Shown: positions 44,533-54,002, counted from the first letter of the stretch. The stretch: DNA of 64,000 bases from Actinomycetes bacterium (GCA_021779855.1 JAJXZW010000004.1:1-64000), one strand, 5' to 3'. Numbers and translations: made by a program. Notes: generated by a model not told the origin, from the sequence alone.

Positions 44533-45687
44533 TCAGACGGCCCGCAGGCGCTCGATCGACGCGGCGACCAGTGCGATGACCGCGTCGACCTCCTCGCTCG
44601 TCGTCTCGGCCCCCATCGACAGCCGTAGGGAGCCGCGGGCGCGGGCGCCGTCGAGCCCCATCGCCGCCAGCACGTGGCTCGGCCCGCTCGCCCCGCTCGA
44701 GCAGCTGGCCGCGGCCGAGGCGCAGACCCCGCCGCGGTCCAGAAGGAACAGGAGCTCGTCGCTCGCCACGCCCTCGACGGTGAGGTGGACGGTCCCGGGC
44801 AGGCGGGCCGCCTCGGCGGCGGTGACGCGCACCCCGGGCAGGGCGCCGAGCGCGGTCCCGATCCGGTCCCGGTAGCCCCCGACGCGACCGGCTGCGTCCG
44901 CGCGCTCACGCGCGACGCCCTCGAGCGCCGCCGCGAGCCCCACCGCCGCGGCGACGTCGACCGTGCCCCCGCGCCGGCCGCGCTCCTGGCCACCCCCGGG
45001 CACGAGGGGATCGAGTCCGACCCCGCCGCGCGCGACGAGGGCCCCGGCGTTGACCGGCCCGCCGATCTTGTGGGCGCACACCGACACGAGGTCGAAACCG
45101 GCGGTCGCCCGGGCCAGGTCCAGCCACGGCGCGGCGGCCACCGCGTCGGTATGGGTCGCGCACCCGGGCACCCGGGCCGCGGCGTCGCGCACGGCCCCGA
45201 GCGGCTCGAGGACGCCGGTCTCGTTGTTGGCCGTCATCACCGAGACGAGGGCCACGTCCTCGTCGAGGAGCGCCGCGAGGCCCTCGGGCGTGACGCGTCC
45301 GTCGCCGTCGACCGGCGCGCGATCGACGCTCACCCCCGCCACGGCGTGCGCCGCCCAGTCGGCGGCGTCGAGCACGGCGTGGTGCTCGACGGCCGAGACC
45401 ACCAGGCGCGCCCGGCCCCGGGTACGCCGTGCCCACAGGGCCCGCCCGGCGACGGCCAGCTGGCACGACTCGGTGCCCCCGGCGGTGAAGGTGACCTCGC
45501 CGGGCCGGGCCCCCAGGTGGGCGGCCACGACCTCGCGCGCGTCCTCGAGGGCACGTTGGGCCGCGCGCGCGGCGCGGTGGGCGCCCGAGGGGTTGGCGAC
45601 GACGCCATGGAGCCACGGCGCCATCGCCGCGGCCACCACCTCGGAGCGGGGAGCCGAGGCGGCGTGGTCGAAGTAGTAGGTGGTCAC
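44533..45687 (-). CDS. Cysteine desulfurase (IscS/NifS type)
   Basis: A 384-residue class V PLP enzyme taking sulfur from cysteine. The PLP Lys is in VCAHKIGGP and the persulfide Cys in ASCSSGASGPS; TYYFDHAASAP and PSGAHRAARAA are typical. GTG 45687 overlaps the aldehyde dehydrogenase stop as GTGA, and mnmA follows after 21 bases. Placement favours a role in tRNA 2-thiolation; general Fe-S cluster supply is possible. Confidence 0.93.
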   Translation of the reverse strand: MTTYYFDHAASAPRSEVVAAAMAPWLHGVVANPSGAHRAARAAQRALEDAREVVAAHLGARPGEVTFTAGGTESCQLAVAGRALWARRTRGRARLVVSAVEHHAVLDAADWAAHAVAGVSVDRAPVDGDGRVTPEGLAALLDEDVALVSVMTANNETGVLEPLGAVRDAAARVPGCATHTDAVAAAPWLDLARATAGFDLVSVCAHKIGGPVNAGALVARGGVGLDPLVPGGGQERGRRGGTVDVAAAVGLAAALEGVARERADAAGRVGGYRDRIGTALGALPGVRVTAAEAARLPGTVHLTVEGVASDELLFLLDRGGVCASAAASCSSGASGPSHVLAAMGLDGARARGSLRLSMGAETTSEEVDAVIALVAASIERLRAV

Positions 45688-47048
45688 GCCACGTAGAAGG
45701 ACTTCGGGTTGGTGAACTCGCGCGCGCCCAGCACCGAGAGCTCGCGTCCGAAGCCCGAGCGCTTCGTCCCGCCGAAGGGCAACTCGGGCATCGAGGCGAC
45801 CGCGGTGTTGGCGAACACCATCCCCACCTCCAGGGTCTCGATCGCGCGGTCGATCTCGTCGGGGTCGGCGGTCCATACCGAGGCGCCGAGGCCCCAGGGC
45901 GTCGCGTTGGCGATCGCGACCGCGTCCTCCAGGTCCTCGGCGACGCGCACCACCGCGACCGGGCCGAAGAGCTCTTCGGTGGCGGCCCGGGCGTCGGGCG
46001 GGACGTCCACGAGCACGGTCGCCGGGTAGAAGAAGCCCCGCCCGGCGGGCGCGGCCCCGCCCACGAGCGCCCGGGCCCCGCGCTCGAGCGAGCTCGCGAC
46101 CTGGGCCGCCAGCAGGTCGCGCTGGGCGCCCGAGACGAGCGGGCCGAGGGTGGTCGCGGCGTCCATCGGGTCGCCCAGGGCGACGGCGCCCATGGCCTCG
46201 ACGAAGGCGTCGAGGAAATCCGCGGCGCGCTCGCGCACCACGATGAAGCGCTTGGCGGCGATGCAGGCCTGGCCGTTGTTCTGGATGCGCGCGCCCACCG
46301 CCGCGGCGACGGTGGGCTCGAGGTCGGCCGAGGCCGTGACGATGAAGGGGTCCGAGCCCCCGAGCTCGAGGACGCACTTCTTGAGGCTGGCCCCGGCCAA
46401 CTGGGCGACGGCGCGGCCGGCCCGCTCCGACCCGGTGATCGTTACCGCGGCGACACGGTCATCGGCGATGACCGAGGGGACCTGGTCGAGCTCGACGAAG
46501 AGGTTGGTCACCACCCCGCGGGGGGCGCCGGCGCGTCGGAAGAGGTCCTGGAGGTAGAGGGCGCAGCCCGGGACATTGGGCGCGTGCTTGACGGCGACGG
46601 CGTTGCCGGCCATGAGGGTGCCCGCGGCCATGCGCACCACCTGCCACAGGGGGAAGTTCCAGGGCATGATCGCGAAGACCACCCCGAGGGGCTCGTAGCG
46701 CACGCCGCTGCGCGATCCGGCGGTGGCGAGCGACTCGGGCAGGAGCATCGACTCGACGTGCTCGGCCATGTAGCGGATCGTGAGGGCGCACTTCATCGCC
46801 TCGCTCTTCGCGGCGGCGAAGGTCTTGCCCATCTCGCTCGTCATGAGCTCGGCCGCAGCCGGGAACTCGGCCTCGAGCAGCTCGGCCGCGCGGTTCATGA
46901 CCTCGGCCCGCTCGGCGAACGACATCGCCCGCCAGGCGCGCGCGCCCTCCGCGGCCGCGGCCAGGGCCGCCTCGAGGCGGGGACCATCGAAGGCGTCGTA
47001 GCGGGAGATCTCCTGCTGGGTGTAGGGGTTGACGGCGACAAAGGGCAC
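45684..47048 (-). CDS. Succinate-semialdehyde dehydrogenase-like aldehyde dehydrogenase
   Basis: A 454-residue NAD(P)-dependent enzyme with catalytic Cys in NNGQACIAAKR and Glu in VLELGGSDPF, and PWNFPLWQV as the cofactor loop. The N-terminus VNPYTQQEISRYDAF and overall length fit the GabD/Sad group that oxidises succinic semialdehyde. The GTG 47048 start has CAGACT 6 bases upstream, the same local motif as at mnmA. Confidence 0.88.
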   Translation of the reverse strand: MPFVAVNPYTQQEISRYDAFDGPRLEAALAAAAEGARAWRAMSFAERAEVMNRAAELLEAEFPAAAELMTSEMGKTFAAAKSEAMKCALTIRYMAEHVESMLLPESLATAGSRSGVRYEPLGVVFAIMPWNFPLWQVVRMAAGTLMAGNAVAVKHAPNVPGCALYLQDLFRRAGAPRGVVTNLFVELDQVPSVIADDRVAAVTITGSERAGRAVAQLAGASLKKCVLELGGSDPFIVTASADLEPTVAAAVGARIQNNGQACIAAKRFIVVRERAADFLDAFVEAMGAVALGDPMDAATTLGPLVSGAQRDLLAAQVASSLERGARALVGGAAPAGRGFFYPATVLVDVPPDARAATEELFGPVAVVRVAEDLEDAVAIANATPWGLGASVWTADPDEIDRAIETLEVGMVFANTAVASMPELPFGGTKRSGFGRELSVLGAREFTNPKSFYVA

Positions 47049-47052
47049 GGCC

Positions 47053-48297
47053 TCAGTCTGCCAGTGTCGCCACCGCCTCGGCCGGGCCCATCGCCCGCCA
47101 GAATCCGGGCGCCCCGACCCGCACCAGCGCGAGACCCGCCGCCACGGCGCCCGCGCCGACAAGGGTCACCACGCGCACCCCGACGTGGTGGGCGAGCGCC
47201 GCCTGAGCGAGCGAGCCGATCGGGAAGAAGACCGACAGCGAGAGGTTGTAGAGCGAGATGATCCGGCTGCGCTCGGCGGTGGGCGCGTGGATCTGGACCG
47301 ACGCGTTGAGCCCGGTCAGGGTCCCCAAGTAGCTCGCGCCGACCAGGACCATCGCCCCGGCGGCGAGCCCGAGCGAGGGCGCCAGCGCGTACAGGGCGAG
47401 CACGGACACGAGCACGACCACCGAGCCCGCGAGGACCGCGACCCGCGAGGTGCGTACGGCCACCGAGGGCAGCACGAACGCACCGACCACGGCCCCGACG
47501 CCCTGGGCCGTGACGAGCAGGCTCGTGCCGCGCGCCCCGGCGTGCAGGACCAGGATCGCCATCGCCGGCACGAGCGTGATGAAGGGGCTCGCCAGCACCG
47601 CCAGCCCGGCGATCGCCACGATCGGGTTGCGACAGCCCGGCACCGACCAGGCCCGCCGCGCGCCGTGGAGGGTCTCGGTGACGATCCGGATCCGGCCCTC
47701 GGGACGGGGGCGCGCGGGCGCGCGCACGAAAGCGAAGGCGACCAGAACCGCCAGGAACGACGCCGCGTTCGCGGCGAAGCACGCCTGGACCGAGCCCGCC
47801 GCGAGCGCCACGGCCGCCGCCACCGGGCCGACGATCCGGCCGAGGTTGAACTGGGCCGAGGAGAGCGAGACCGCGGCGAGCACCTCGTCGGGATCGACCA
47901 GGTCGGGCAGCAGCGACTGCCAGGCCGCCCCCGACGCCGACGAGCACAGGCCGTCGAGGGCCGCCAGGGCGCAGGCCCACAGCGGGGTCAGGTGATGGGT
48001 CAGCGCGAGCGCCGCCAGGGCGCTCGCCACCAGCGTCAGGGCGAGGTTGTTGGCCTGGATCCAGCGCGGGCGGCTCCACCGGTCGGCGAGCACACCCCCG
48101 ACCGGGGCGCTGACGACGGCCGGCAACCACGCCGCGGCCGTCAGGACCCCCAACCAGATCGGGTCGTGGGTGCGCTCGGTGAGGTAGATCCCGAGCGCCA
48201 CGCTCTGCATCCACGTGCCGACCGAGGAGACGAGCGACGAGGAAAGCGCCAGGGCGAAGCTCCGGTGGCGCAGCGGGCGGAGCGAGGCGGGCGCCAC
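47053..48297 (-). CDS. MFS transporter, DHA3/EntS-like
   Basis: A 414-residue inner-membrane protein with about twelve hydrophobic segments. PLRHRSFALALSSSLVSSVGTWMQ, GGVLADRWSRPRWIQANN and LFNLSLSVF-like segments place it with exporters of the enterobactin/macrolide group. GTG 48297 is 7 bases behind the upstream small gene, and its stop is 4 bases from the aldehyde dehydrogenase start, so it is part of that operon. Substrate unknown. Confidence 0.83.
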   Translation of the reverse strand: MAPASLRPLRHRSFALALSSSLVSSVGTWMQSVALGIYLTERTHDPIWLGVLTAAAWLPAVVSAPVGGVLADRWSRPRWIQANNLALTLVASALAALALTHHLTPLWACALAALDGLCSSASGAAWQSLLPDLVDPDEVLAAVSLSSAQFNLGRIVGPVAAAVALAAGSVQACFAANAASFLAVLVAFAFVRAPARPRPEGRIRIVTETLHGARRAWSVPGCRNPIVAIAGLAVLASPFITLVPAMAILVLHAGARGTSLLVTAQGVGAVVGAFVLPSVAVRTSRVAVLAGSVVVLVSVLALYALAPSLGLAAGAMVLVGASYLGTLTGLNASVQIHAPTAERSRIISLYNLSLSVFFPIGSLAQAALAHHVGVRVVTLVGAGAVAAGLALVRVGAPGFWRAMGPAEAVATLAD

Positions 48298-48304
48298 GCC
48301 CGGG

Positions 48305-48478
48305 TCAGTCGGCGGTGGGGCCGGCGTCCTCGTCGGAGGAGCGGCGCCGCGGGCGAAGCGCGAACCACCACACCGAGAAGATCGTGGCCAGCGCCCCCAG
48401 CACGCCGAGGCTCGAGCGCACGGCGTGCCCGTGGGCGGGCTCGGTCGGGGTCGTCTCGGGGTCGCTCACGCCAGACAT
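48305..48478 (-). CDS. Small single-span membrane protein
   Basis: A 57-residue frame: hydrophilic Thr/Pro/Glu-rich N-terminus, one hydrophobic helix at about residues 22-42 (SLGVLGALATIFSVWWFAL), then a basic RPRRRSS stop-transfer and an acidic tail. The positive-inside rule puts the C-terminus in the cytoplasm. It lies between a long hairpin and the MFS gene and reads into that operon. Family not recognised. Confidence 0.6.
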   Translation of the reverse strand: MSGVSDPETTPTEPAHGHAVRSSLGVLGALATIFSVWWFALRPRRRSSDEDAGPTAD

Positions 48479-48483
48479 CGTAA

Positions 48484-48519
48484 CGACGCCGGGCCGGGGT
48501 CTCCCCCGGCCCGGCGTCG
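48484..48519. terminator. Long GC hairpin after yceI
   Basis: A perfect 16-bp inverted repeat (48484-48499 with 48504-48519) with a 4-base loop, lying 11 bases beyond the yceI stop. No T run follows, which fits the tail-less terminators reported for actinobacteria. It should end the yceI transcript before the next minus-strand operon. Confidence 0.75.
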
Positions 48520-48529
48520 ACGAATCGGC

Positions 48530-49090
48530 TCAGTCCTTATGGGCCTCGATGGCCAGCTCGATCGTCACCCTGTTGCTCACGACGATCGTGCCGTTCTCCA
48601 GGGCGCCCTCGAAGTTGACGCCGAAGTCGCGCCGGTCGACCTCGGTGCGGGCCTCGAAACCGGCCACGGTCGAGCCGGGGGCCATCCCGGGGCCCGAGCC
48701 GAGGTACTCGAGGTCGAAGGTGACGCTCTTGGTCACCCCCTTGATGGTGAGGTCGCCGGTCAGCTCGAAGTGCTCGGCGCCCTTCGCCGTGATCCCGGTC
48801 GAGGTGAACGACAGGGTCGGGTAGGTCTCGATCTCGAGGAAGTCCACGCTCTTGAGGTGGTTGTCGCGCATCTCGTTGTTGGTCGTGATCGAGGCGGCCT
48901 GGACGGTGGCCTCGGCCTTGCAGGCCTCGAGGGTCTCGCCCACGGTGATGGCGCCGCTGAACTCGTTGAACTGGCCGCGGACCTTGGCGGCGACGAGGTG
49001 GCGCACGACGAAGCCGACGGTGCTGTGGACCGGGTCGATCGTGTACACGCCGGCGGCCGGCAGCTCGGTGCTCGAGGGGGCAGTGGTCAT
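48530..49090 (-). CDS. YceI-family lipid-binding protein
   Basis: A 186-residue lipocalin-like beta-barrel protein: YTIDPVHSTVGFVVRHL, then GQFNEFSGAI, HLKSVDFLEIETYPTLSFTS and ELTGDLTIKGVTKSVTFDLEY are the YceI signature. Members bind isoprenoid or fatty-acyl chains. No signal peptide is present, so it is likely cytoplasmic. ATG 49090 follows AAGGAGAC. It is divergent from a marR gene and shares its operator region. Confidence 0.9.
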   Translation of the reverse strand: MTTAPSSTELPAAGVYTIDPVHSTVGFVVRHLVAAKVRGQFNEFSGAITVGETLEACKAEATVQAASITTNNEMRDNHLKSVDFLEIETYPTLSFTSTGITAKGAEHFELTGDLTIKGVTKSVTFDLEYLGSGPGMAPGSTVAGFEARTEVDRRDFGVNFEGALENGTIVVSNRVTIELAIEAHKD

Positions 49091-49127
49091 GGGGTCTCCT
49101 TGGGTGGTCTTGCGGTTCCCGCCATCA

Positions 49128-49188
49128 TATCTGCTCACGCAGATACTTGTCAATAAGAATCATATCGTGCAGATATATCTGCTACACT
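49128..49188. promoter_or_regulatory. yceI-marR divergent operator/promoter region
   Basis: Two related palindromes are seen: TATCTGC/GCAGATA with a 4-base centre (49128-49145) and GCAGATATATCTGC (49169-49182). Both contain the half-site GCAGATA, suitable for a MarR dimer. TACACT (49183-49188) ends 7 bases before the marR GTG, so the second site would block that promoter, and the first lies toward yceI. Confidence 0.7.
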
Positions 49189-49195
49189 GTCCCTC

Positions 49196-49660
49196 GTGAC
49201 CGTCGACGCCGACGCCTGTCCCTCGGGCGACGAGCGGGTCGTGCTGTTCGGCCTGCTGGCCGAGACCAACGCCCGCCTCTCGCGCGACCTCGCCACGGCG
49301 CTCGAGGCCGAGTGCGGGCTCCCCCTCGCGTGGTTCGACGTCCTCCTGCGCCTGCGCCAAACCGAGGAGGGCCGCCTCAAGATGAGCCAGATGGCTGACG
49401 CCATCGTGCACTCGAGCGGGGGCACGACCCGCCTCGTGGACCGGCTCGAGGAGGCGGGACTCGTGACCCGCCAGAACTGCCCCAACGACCGTCGGGCGGT
49501 CTACGTCGCCATCACCCCCGCCGGCAACACCCGGCTCGACGAGGCCCTGGCCGTGCACCTCGGGTTCCTCGACCGTCAGCTGACGGCGCGGCTCAGCGGG
49601 GACGAGCGCGCCGCGCTGCGCGGCCTGCTCGCGAAGCTCGGCGAGCCCCCCGCCGCCTAG
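49196..49660 (+). CDS. MarR-family transcriptional regulator
   Basis: A 154-residue winged-helix repressor. The recognition part is LKMSQMADAIVHSSGGTTRLVDRLE and the wing ends LVTRQNCPNDRRAVYVAITPAG, both typical. Ligand-binding helices lie at either end. The GTG 49196 is the first base of the predicted mRNA. It probably represses itself and yceI; the effector is unknown. The stop overlaps the ileS stop in a CTAG. Confidence 0.92.
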   Translation: MTVDADACPSGDERVVLFGLLAETNARLSRDLATALEAECGLPLAWFDVLLRLRQTEEGRLKMSQMADAIVHSSGGTTRLVDRLEEAGLVTRQNCPNDRRAVYVAITPAGNTRLDEALAVHLGFLDRQLTARLSGDERAALRGLLAKLGEPPAA

Positions 49661-52600
49661 ACCCGGGCGATCCAGGCCCGGGCGTCGCGGCCGTCGTCGA
49701 GGTCGAGCGGGCTGCCCTCCCCCTCTCCGGGGAGGGTCAGCACCTCCAGGGCGAGCACCTCGGCGGCGATCGAGGCGAACTCCTCGGCGAGGTCGTCGAG
49801 TCCGGCGACGCGCAGCACGATGCGGTCGGCGACCTCGAGGCCCGAGGCCTTGCGCAGGTCCTGGATCTGGCGCACGACGTCGCGCGCCAACCCTCGGCGC
49901 ACGAGGCCCGCGTCGAGGGCGAGGTCGAGGGCGACGACCTCGCCCCGGTCCCGTGATACGGCGAAGCCGCCGTGCCCGCTCACCCGCAGCTCCACGTCCT
50001 CGCTCGAGAGGGCGACCGGCTCGCCCCCGAGAGTGACCGTCACCGGCCGGCCCGACTCGAGCGCCTCAGCGGCCGCGACCGGCTCGAGGGCGGCCAGCGC
50101 GCCGCGCAGCTCCTTGACGGCCTCGCCGAGGCGTGGGCCGACGCTGCGGAAGTTGGGCACGAGGGCGAAGTCGAGCACCTCGGCCAGCTCGCCGCCGAAG
50201 TCGAGCCGGTCGACGTTCAGCTCGTCCTCCACGATGCCCGCGGGCGGACGGGGCGTGCCCGGCGCGAGGAAGACCAGGGCCCGCGACAGGGGCTGGCGCA
50301 CCCGCACGCCGGCCTCGGCTCGCGCGGCCCGCCCGAGCGACGTCAGCCGGCGCGCGACGGCCATGGAGGCCTCCAGTGACTCGTCGCGGCGCGAGGGGTC
50401 CGCCGTCGGCCAGTCGGCCAGGTGGACCGAGTCCTCGTCGGCCACCTCGAAGAGCTCGTGGTAGAGCCGGTCGGCGAGGAACGGGCACAGGGGCGCGAGC
50501 AGCAGGGTCACCCGGCGCAGGACCTCGAGCAGGGTGGCCTGGGCGGCCAGGGTGTCCGAGCGCGGCGCGGTGGGGTCGGTGCGCCAGAACCGCCGTCGAC
50601 TACGTCGCACGTACCAGTTCGAGACGTCGTCGACGAGCTGGCGGAGCGCATCGGCCGCGGCGAGGGGCTCGTAGCCGTCGAGGGCCACCGTCACGGCCTC
50701 GGTCGCGGCCTCGGCGCGCGAGAGGATCCACCGATCGATGGCCGTGCGCTCGCCCACCCCCACCACGGCGGGGTCCTCAGGGTCGAAGCCGTTGAGCGAG
50801 GCGTAGGTCGTGAAGAAGCTCACCGTGTTCCACAGGGTGGCCAGCGTCTCTCTCAGGGCGCCGTCGATCGCGCCCAGGCTCGTGCGCGTCGAGGTCCACG
50901 GCGAGCCCTGGGAGAACATCCACCAGCGCAGCGCGTCGGCGCCCCGGGTGGAGAGGACCTCCCACGGGTCGATCACGTTGCCCAGGGACTTGCTCATCTT
51001 GCGGCCCGTCTCGTCGACGATGTGACCCAGGCAGAGCACGTGCTCGTAGGGGCTGCGCCCGAAGACGAGGGTGTTGACCGCGAGCAGCGAGTAGAACCAG
51101 CCGCGCGTCTGGTCGATGGCCTCGGCGATGAGCTGGGCGGGGAAGCTGAACGCCTCGGTGCTACCGGGCGCGTGGGGGTAGCCCACCTGGGCGGCCGGCA
51201 TGGAGCCCGAGTCGAACCACGCGTCGATGACGGGCTCGACACGACGCGCCGGCGACCCGCACACCGGGCAGTCGAAGACGACCTCGTCGATCTCGGGCCG
51301 GTGGGGCTCCACGTGGTGCAGGTCGCGGCCCGCCAGTGCGCTGAGCTCGGCGCGTGAGCCCACGCAGTGCAGGTGCCCGGCGTCACATCGCCAGATCGGC
51401 AGAGGCGTCCCCCAGTAGCGGTCACGCGAGAGCGCCCAGTCGACGTTGTTCTCCAGCCACTCCCCCATCCGGCCCTCGCGGATGTAGCCCGGGTGCCAGT
51501 CGACCGCAGCGTTCTCGGCGATGAGCCGGTCCTTCAGCCGGCTCGTCGCGACGTACCAGCTGGGCTTGCCCCAATAGATGAGGACGGTGTCGCAGCGCCA
51601 GCAGTGCGGCAGGGCGTGGGCGTAGTCCATCCGCCGGATCAGCAGTCCCCGTCGCTCGAGCTCGTCGTTGATCGTCGGATTGGCCTCGCGCACGCCGACG
51701 CCCTCGAGCCAGGCGACGGCGCTGGTGAAGGCGCCCGTCGGGCCCACCGGGTTGAGCGTGGGCAGGCCGTTCTCGCGCGCGACCTGGCGGTCGACCTCGC
51801 CAAAGGCCGGCGACTGGTGCACGAGGCCGGTGCCGTCGTCAGTCGTGACGTAGTCGGCCGCGACCACCACGCCGCAGTCGGCGCCCGCGGGGATCGCCAC
51901 GTCGTCGAAGGGCCGCTCGTAGTGCAGGCCGAGCAGCGCGGTGCCCGGGAACGTCGCGCTGGCCGTCGCGCCCTCGCCGAAGACCGCCTCGACCAGTTCG
52001 CGCGCGACGATCGTGCCCCCCACCACGGCGTACTCGATGGACGGGTTAACCGCCACCGCGACGTTCGAGAGCAGGGTCCAGGGGGTCGTCGTCCAGACCG
52101 CGAGGTGGGTCGCCCCGCCGAGGTCGTCCCGGCCCGCCACGTCGGTGATCGCAAGTCGCACGTAGCAGCTCTCGTCGACCTCGTCGTAGTAGACGCCGGG
52201 CTGTCCGAGCTCGTGGGAGGAGAGGGCCGTCTCGCACCGGGGACAGTACGGCACCACCTTGAGGTCCTCGTAGAGCAGCTCGGCGTCGAACAGGTACTTC
52301 AGGTGCCACCAGACCGACTCCACGTAGGCGGGGTGGAAGGTGTAGTAGGCGTGCTCGAGATCGGTCCAGTAGCCGATGCGCTCGGTGAGCCGCTCGAACT
52401 CGCCCACGAAGGCGAGGACGGACTCTCGGCACAGTCGCGTGAACTCGGCGACCCCGACCTCCTCCTCGATGGCCTTCTTGCCCGAAATGCCCAGCTGCTT
52501 CTCCACCTGGACCTCGACGGGCAGCCCGTGGGTGTCCCAGCCGGCCCGGCGGGCCACGTAGTAGCCCCGCATAGTGCGGTACCGGCAGAAGAGGTCCTTG

Positions 52601-52791
52601 TAGACCCGAGCCCACACGTGGTGCAGGCCCGGCTTGCCGTTGGCCGTGGGCGGGCCCTCGTAGAAGACCCACGACGGGCGCCCCTCGCGCCGGCGCATCG
52701 AGCGATCGAAGACCCGGTTGGCCTTCCAGCGGGCCAGCTCGGCCTCTTCGAGGGCGACGAAGTCGAACTCGGGACTGAGCGGACGGAACAT
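49657..52791 (-). CDS. ileS: Isoleucyl-tRNA synthetase
   Basis: A 1044-residue class I synthetase of the long, eukaryote-like (type 2) form. The HIGH motif is GKPGLHHVW near residue 60, the CP1 editing domain contains WTTTPWTLLSN, and KMSKS is in GRKMSKSLGNV near residue 597. The C-terminal part is the DALR-like anticodon domain plus extension. Type 2 enzymes are often less sensitive to mupirocin. ATG 52791 follows AAGGAGT and is preferred over an open extension to 52815. Confidence 0.96.
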   Translation of the reverse strand: MFRPLSPEFDFVALEEAELARWKANRVFDRSMRRREGRPSWVFYEGPPTANGKPGLHHVWARVYKDLFCRYRTMRGYYVARRAGWDTHGLPVEVQVEKQLGISGKKAIEEEVGVAEFTRLCRESVLAFVGEFERLTERIGYWTDLEHAYYTFHPAYVESVWWHLKYLFDAELLYEDLKVVPYCPRCETALSSHELGQPGVYYDEVDESCYVRLAITDVAGRDDLGGATHLAVWTTTPWTLLSNVAVAVNPSIEYAVVGGTIVARELVEAVFGEGATASATFPGTALLGLHYERPFDDVAIPAGADCGVVVAADYVTTDDGTGLVHQSPAFGEVDRQVARENGLPTLNPVGPTGAFTSAVAWLEGVGVREANPTINDELERRGLLIRRMDYAHALPHCWRCDTVLIYWGKPSWYVATSRLKDRLIAENAAVDWHPGYIREGRMGEWLENNVDWALSRDRYWGTPLPIWRCDAGHLHCVGSRAELSALAGRDLHHVEPHRPEIDEVVFDCPVCGSPARRVEPVIDAWFDSGSMPAAQVGYPHAPGSTEAFSFPAQLIAEAIDQTRGWFYSLLAVNTLVFGRSPYEHVLCLGHIVDETGRKMSKSLGNVIDPWEVLSTRGADALRWWMFSQGSPWTSTRTSLGAIDGALRETLATLWNTVSFFTTYASLNGFDPEDPAVVGVGERTAIDRWILSRAEAATEAVTVALDGYEPLAAADALRQLVDDVSNWYVRRSRRRFWRTDPTAPRSDTLAAQATLLEVLRRVTLLLAPLCPFLADRLYHELFEVADEDSVHLADWPTADPSRRDESLEASMAVARRLTSLGRAARAEAGVRVRQPLSRALVFLAPGTPRPPAGIVEDELNVDRLDFGGELAEVLDFALVPNFRSVGPRLGEAVKELRGALAALEPVAAAEALESGRPVTVTLGGEPVALSSEDVELRVSGHGGFAVSRDRGEVVALDLALDAGLVRRGLARDVVRQIQDLRKASGLEVADRIVLRVAGLDDLAEEFASIAAEVLALEVLTLPGEGEGSPLDLDDGRDARAWIARV

Positions 52792-52846
52792 GGGACTCCT
52801 TCGGGGTTCACCCATGGTACTGAAAGGCCCCCGACGACCCGACGCC

Positions 52847-52852
52847 TAGGGT
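52847..52852 (+). promoter_or_regulatory. Leaderless -10 box of the GNAT gene
   Basis: TAGGGT ends 6 bases before GTG 52859, and no ribosome-binding site intervenes. Confidence 0.5.
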
Positions 52853-52858
52853 GGCGCG

Positions 52859-53323
52859 GTGCCCCTCACCGTCGGAGTCGAGCCGATCTCCGGCTACGGC
52901 GCGCGCAGCCTCTACCTCGCGGCCCTCGACGAGCTCGTTCGCCGCTACGAGCGCACGACGATGCGCGAGGCGCTCGAGGAGTACGAGCCGCCGCGCGGGC
53001 TCTTCGTCGTCGCCCGCGACGACGGCGCGTTGGCCGGCGGGGCGGGGGTGCGCTCGATCGGCCACCCCGACGACGCCCTCGGCGAGGTCAAGCGGCTCTG
53101 GGTGCGCCCCGACCTGCGCCGCCGCGGGGTCGCGACGCGCCTCATGACGGACCTCGAGGGCTACGCCCGCCAAGCCGGCTTCGCCCGTCTCTACCTCGAG
53201 ACGGGCCCGCGCCAGCCCGAGGCCATCGCCCTCTACCGTCGCGAGAGCTGGGTGGAGGTCGCGGCGTACCCCGAGGGCGCCGTACGCCACCCAAGCTCCC
53301 TTCTCTTCACCAAGCCCCTCTAG
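52859..53323 (+). CDS. GNAT-family N-acetyltransferase
   Basis: A 154-residue acetyl-CoA-dependent enzyme. Motif A reads VKRLWVRPDLRRRGVATRLM with the pyrophosphate-binding RRGVA, and LYLETGPRQPEAIALYRR is motif B. The GTG 52859 has the leaderless TAGGGT box. The substrate is unknown; the closest look is to single-domain acetyltransferases of amino groups. Its stop shares CTAG with the HAD gene. Confidence 0.85.
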   Translation: MPLTVGVEPISGYGARSLYLAALDELVRRYERTTMREALEEYEPPRGLFVVARDDGALAGGAGVRSIGHPDDALGEVKRLWVRPDLRRRGVATRLMTDLEGYARQAGFARLYLETGPRQPEAIALYRRESWVEVAAYPEGAVRHPSSLLFTKPL

Positions 53324-53994
53324 GCGAAGCGGGCATCGAGCCACGCCGCCTCGAGCTCGTCGAGGGACGCGAGCACCAGGTCGGCGAGGGCGAAGGCCGG
53401 TGCCCCGCGATCCTCGGCCACCGGTACCGCGACCACCGTCATGCGCCCGGCCTTGCCGGCGAGGACCCCGGCCGCCGAGTCCTCGACGACCAGGCACGCC
53501 GTGGGGTCAACGTCGAGGGCCGCGGCGGCGCTCAGGAAGACGCCCGGGTGGGGCTTGCCGTAGGGCTCGTCCTCGGCCGAGTGGATCGCCGCGAAGCGAC
53601 CGCGTAGCCCGAAGTGGTCGAGGCAGCGCTCGATGAGAGCCGTCGGGGTCGAGCTCGCGAGCCCGAGCGGCCCGCGCGCCGCAGCCAGGTCGAGCGCCCG
53701 CAGGGCCCCCGGCAGGAGACGACCCTCGCCCTCGACGAGGTCACCCACGCGCCCGAGGAGCTCGGCCACCACCGCCGCGTCGCTCGGTCCCCTCCAGGGC
53801 TGGCGAGCGCGCCAGTACGCCACGACCTCCTCGACGAACATCCCCTTGGTCGTGCGCAGGTCGGCCGGCAGGACGACCCCGAGGCGCCCGAAGACCTCGT
53901 GCTCGGCTCGGTGCCAGAGCACCTCGGAGTCGATGAGGAGCCCGTCCATGTCGAACAGCGTCGCGCGCAGGGTCACCCCGAGACCCTTGCACAC
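53320..53994 (-). CDS. HAD-family phosphatase (beta-phosphoglucomutase-like)
   Basis: A 224-residue HAD subfamily IA enzyme. Motif I is LFDMDGLLIDSE, motif II the Ser in LASSTPT, motif III the Lys in PYGKPHPGVF, and motif IV VVEDSAAGVLAGKAG. The helical cap between motifs I and II fits sugar-phosphate phosphatases of the YniC/HxpB kind. Two starts are possible, GTG 53994 with TACACC 6 bases upstream and GTG 53976. It is divergent from the next GNAT gene. Confidence 0.87.
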   Translation of the reverse strand: MCKGLGVTLRATLFDMDGLLIDSEVLWHRAEHEVFGRLGVVLPADLRTTKGMFVEEVVAYWRARQPWRGPSDAAVVAELLGRVGDLVEGEGRLLPGALRALDLAAARGPLGLASSTPTALIERCLDHFGLRGRFAAIHSAEDEPYGKPHPGVFLSAAAALDVDPTACLVVEDSAAGVLAGKAGRMTVVAVPVAEDRGAPAFALADLVLASLDELEAAWLDARFA

Positions 53995-54002
53995 CCCCGG
54001 TG

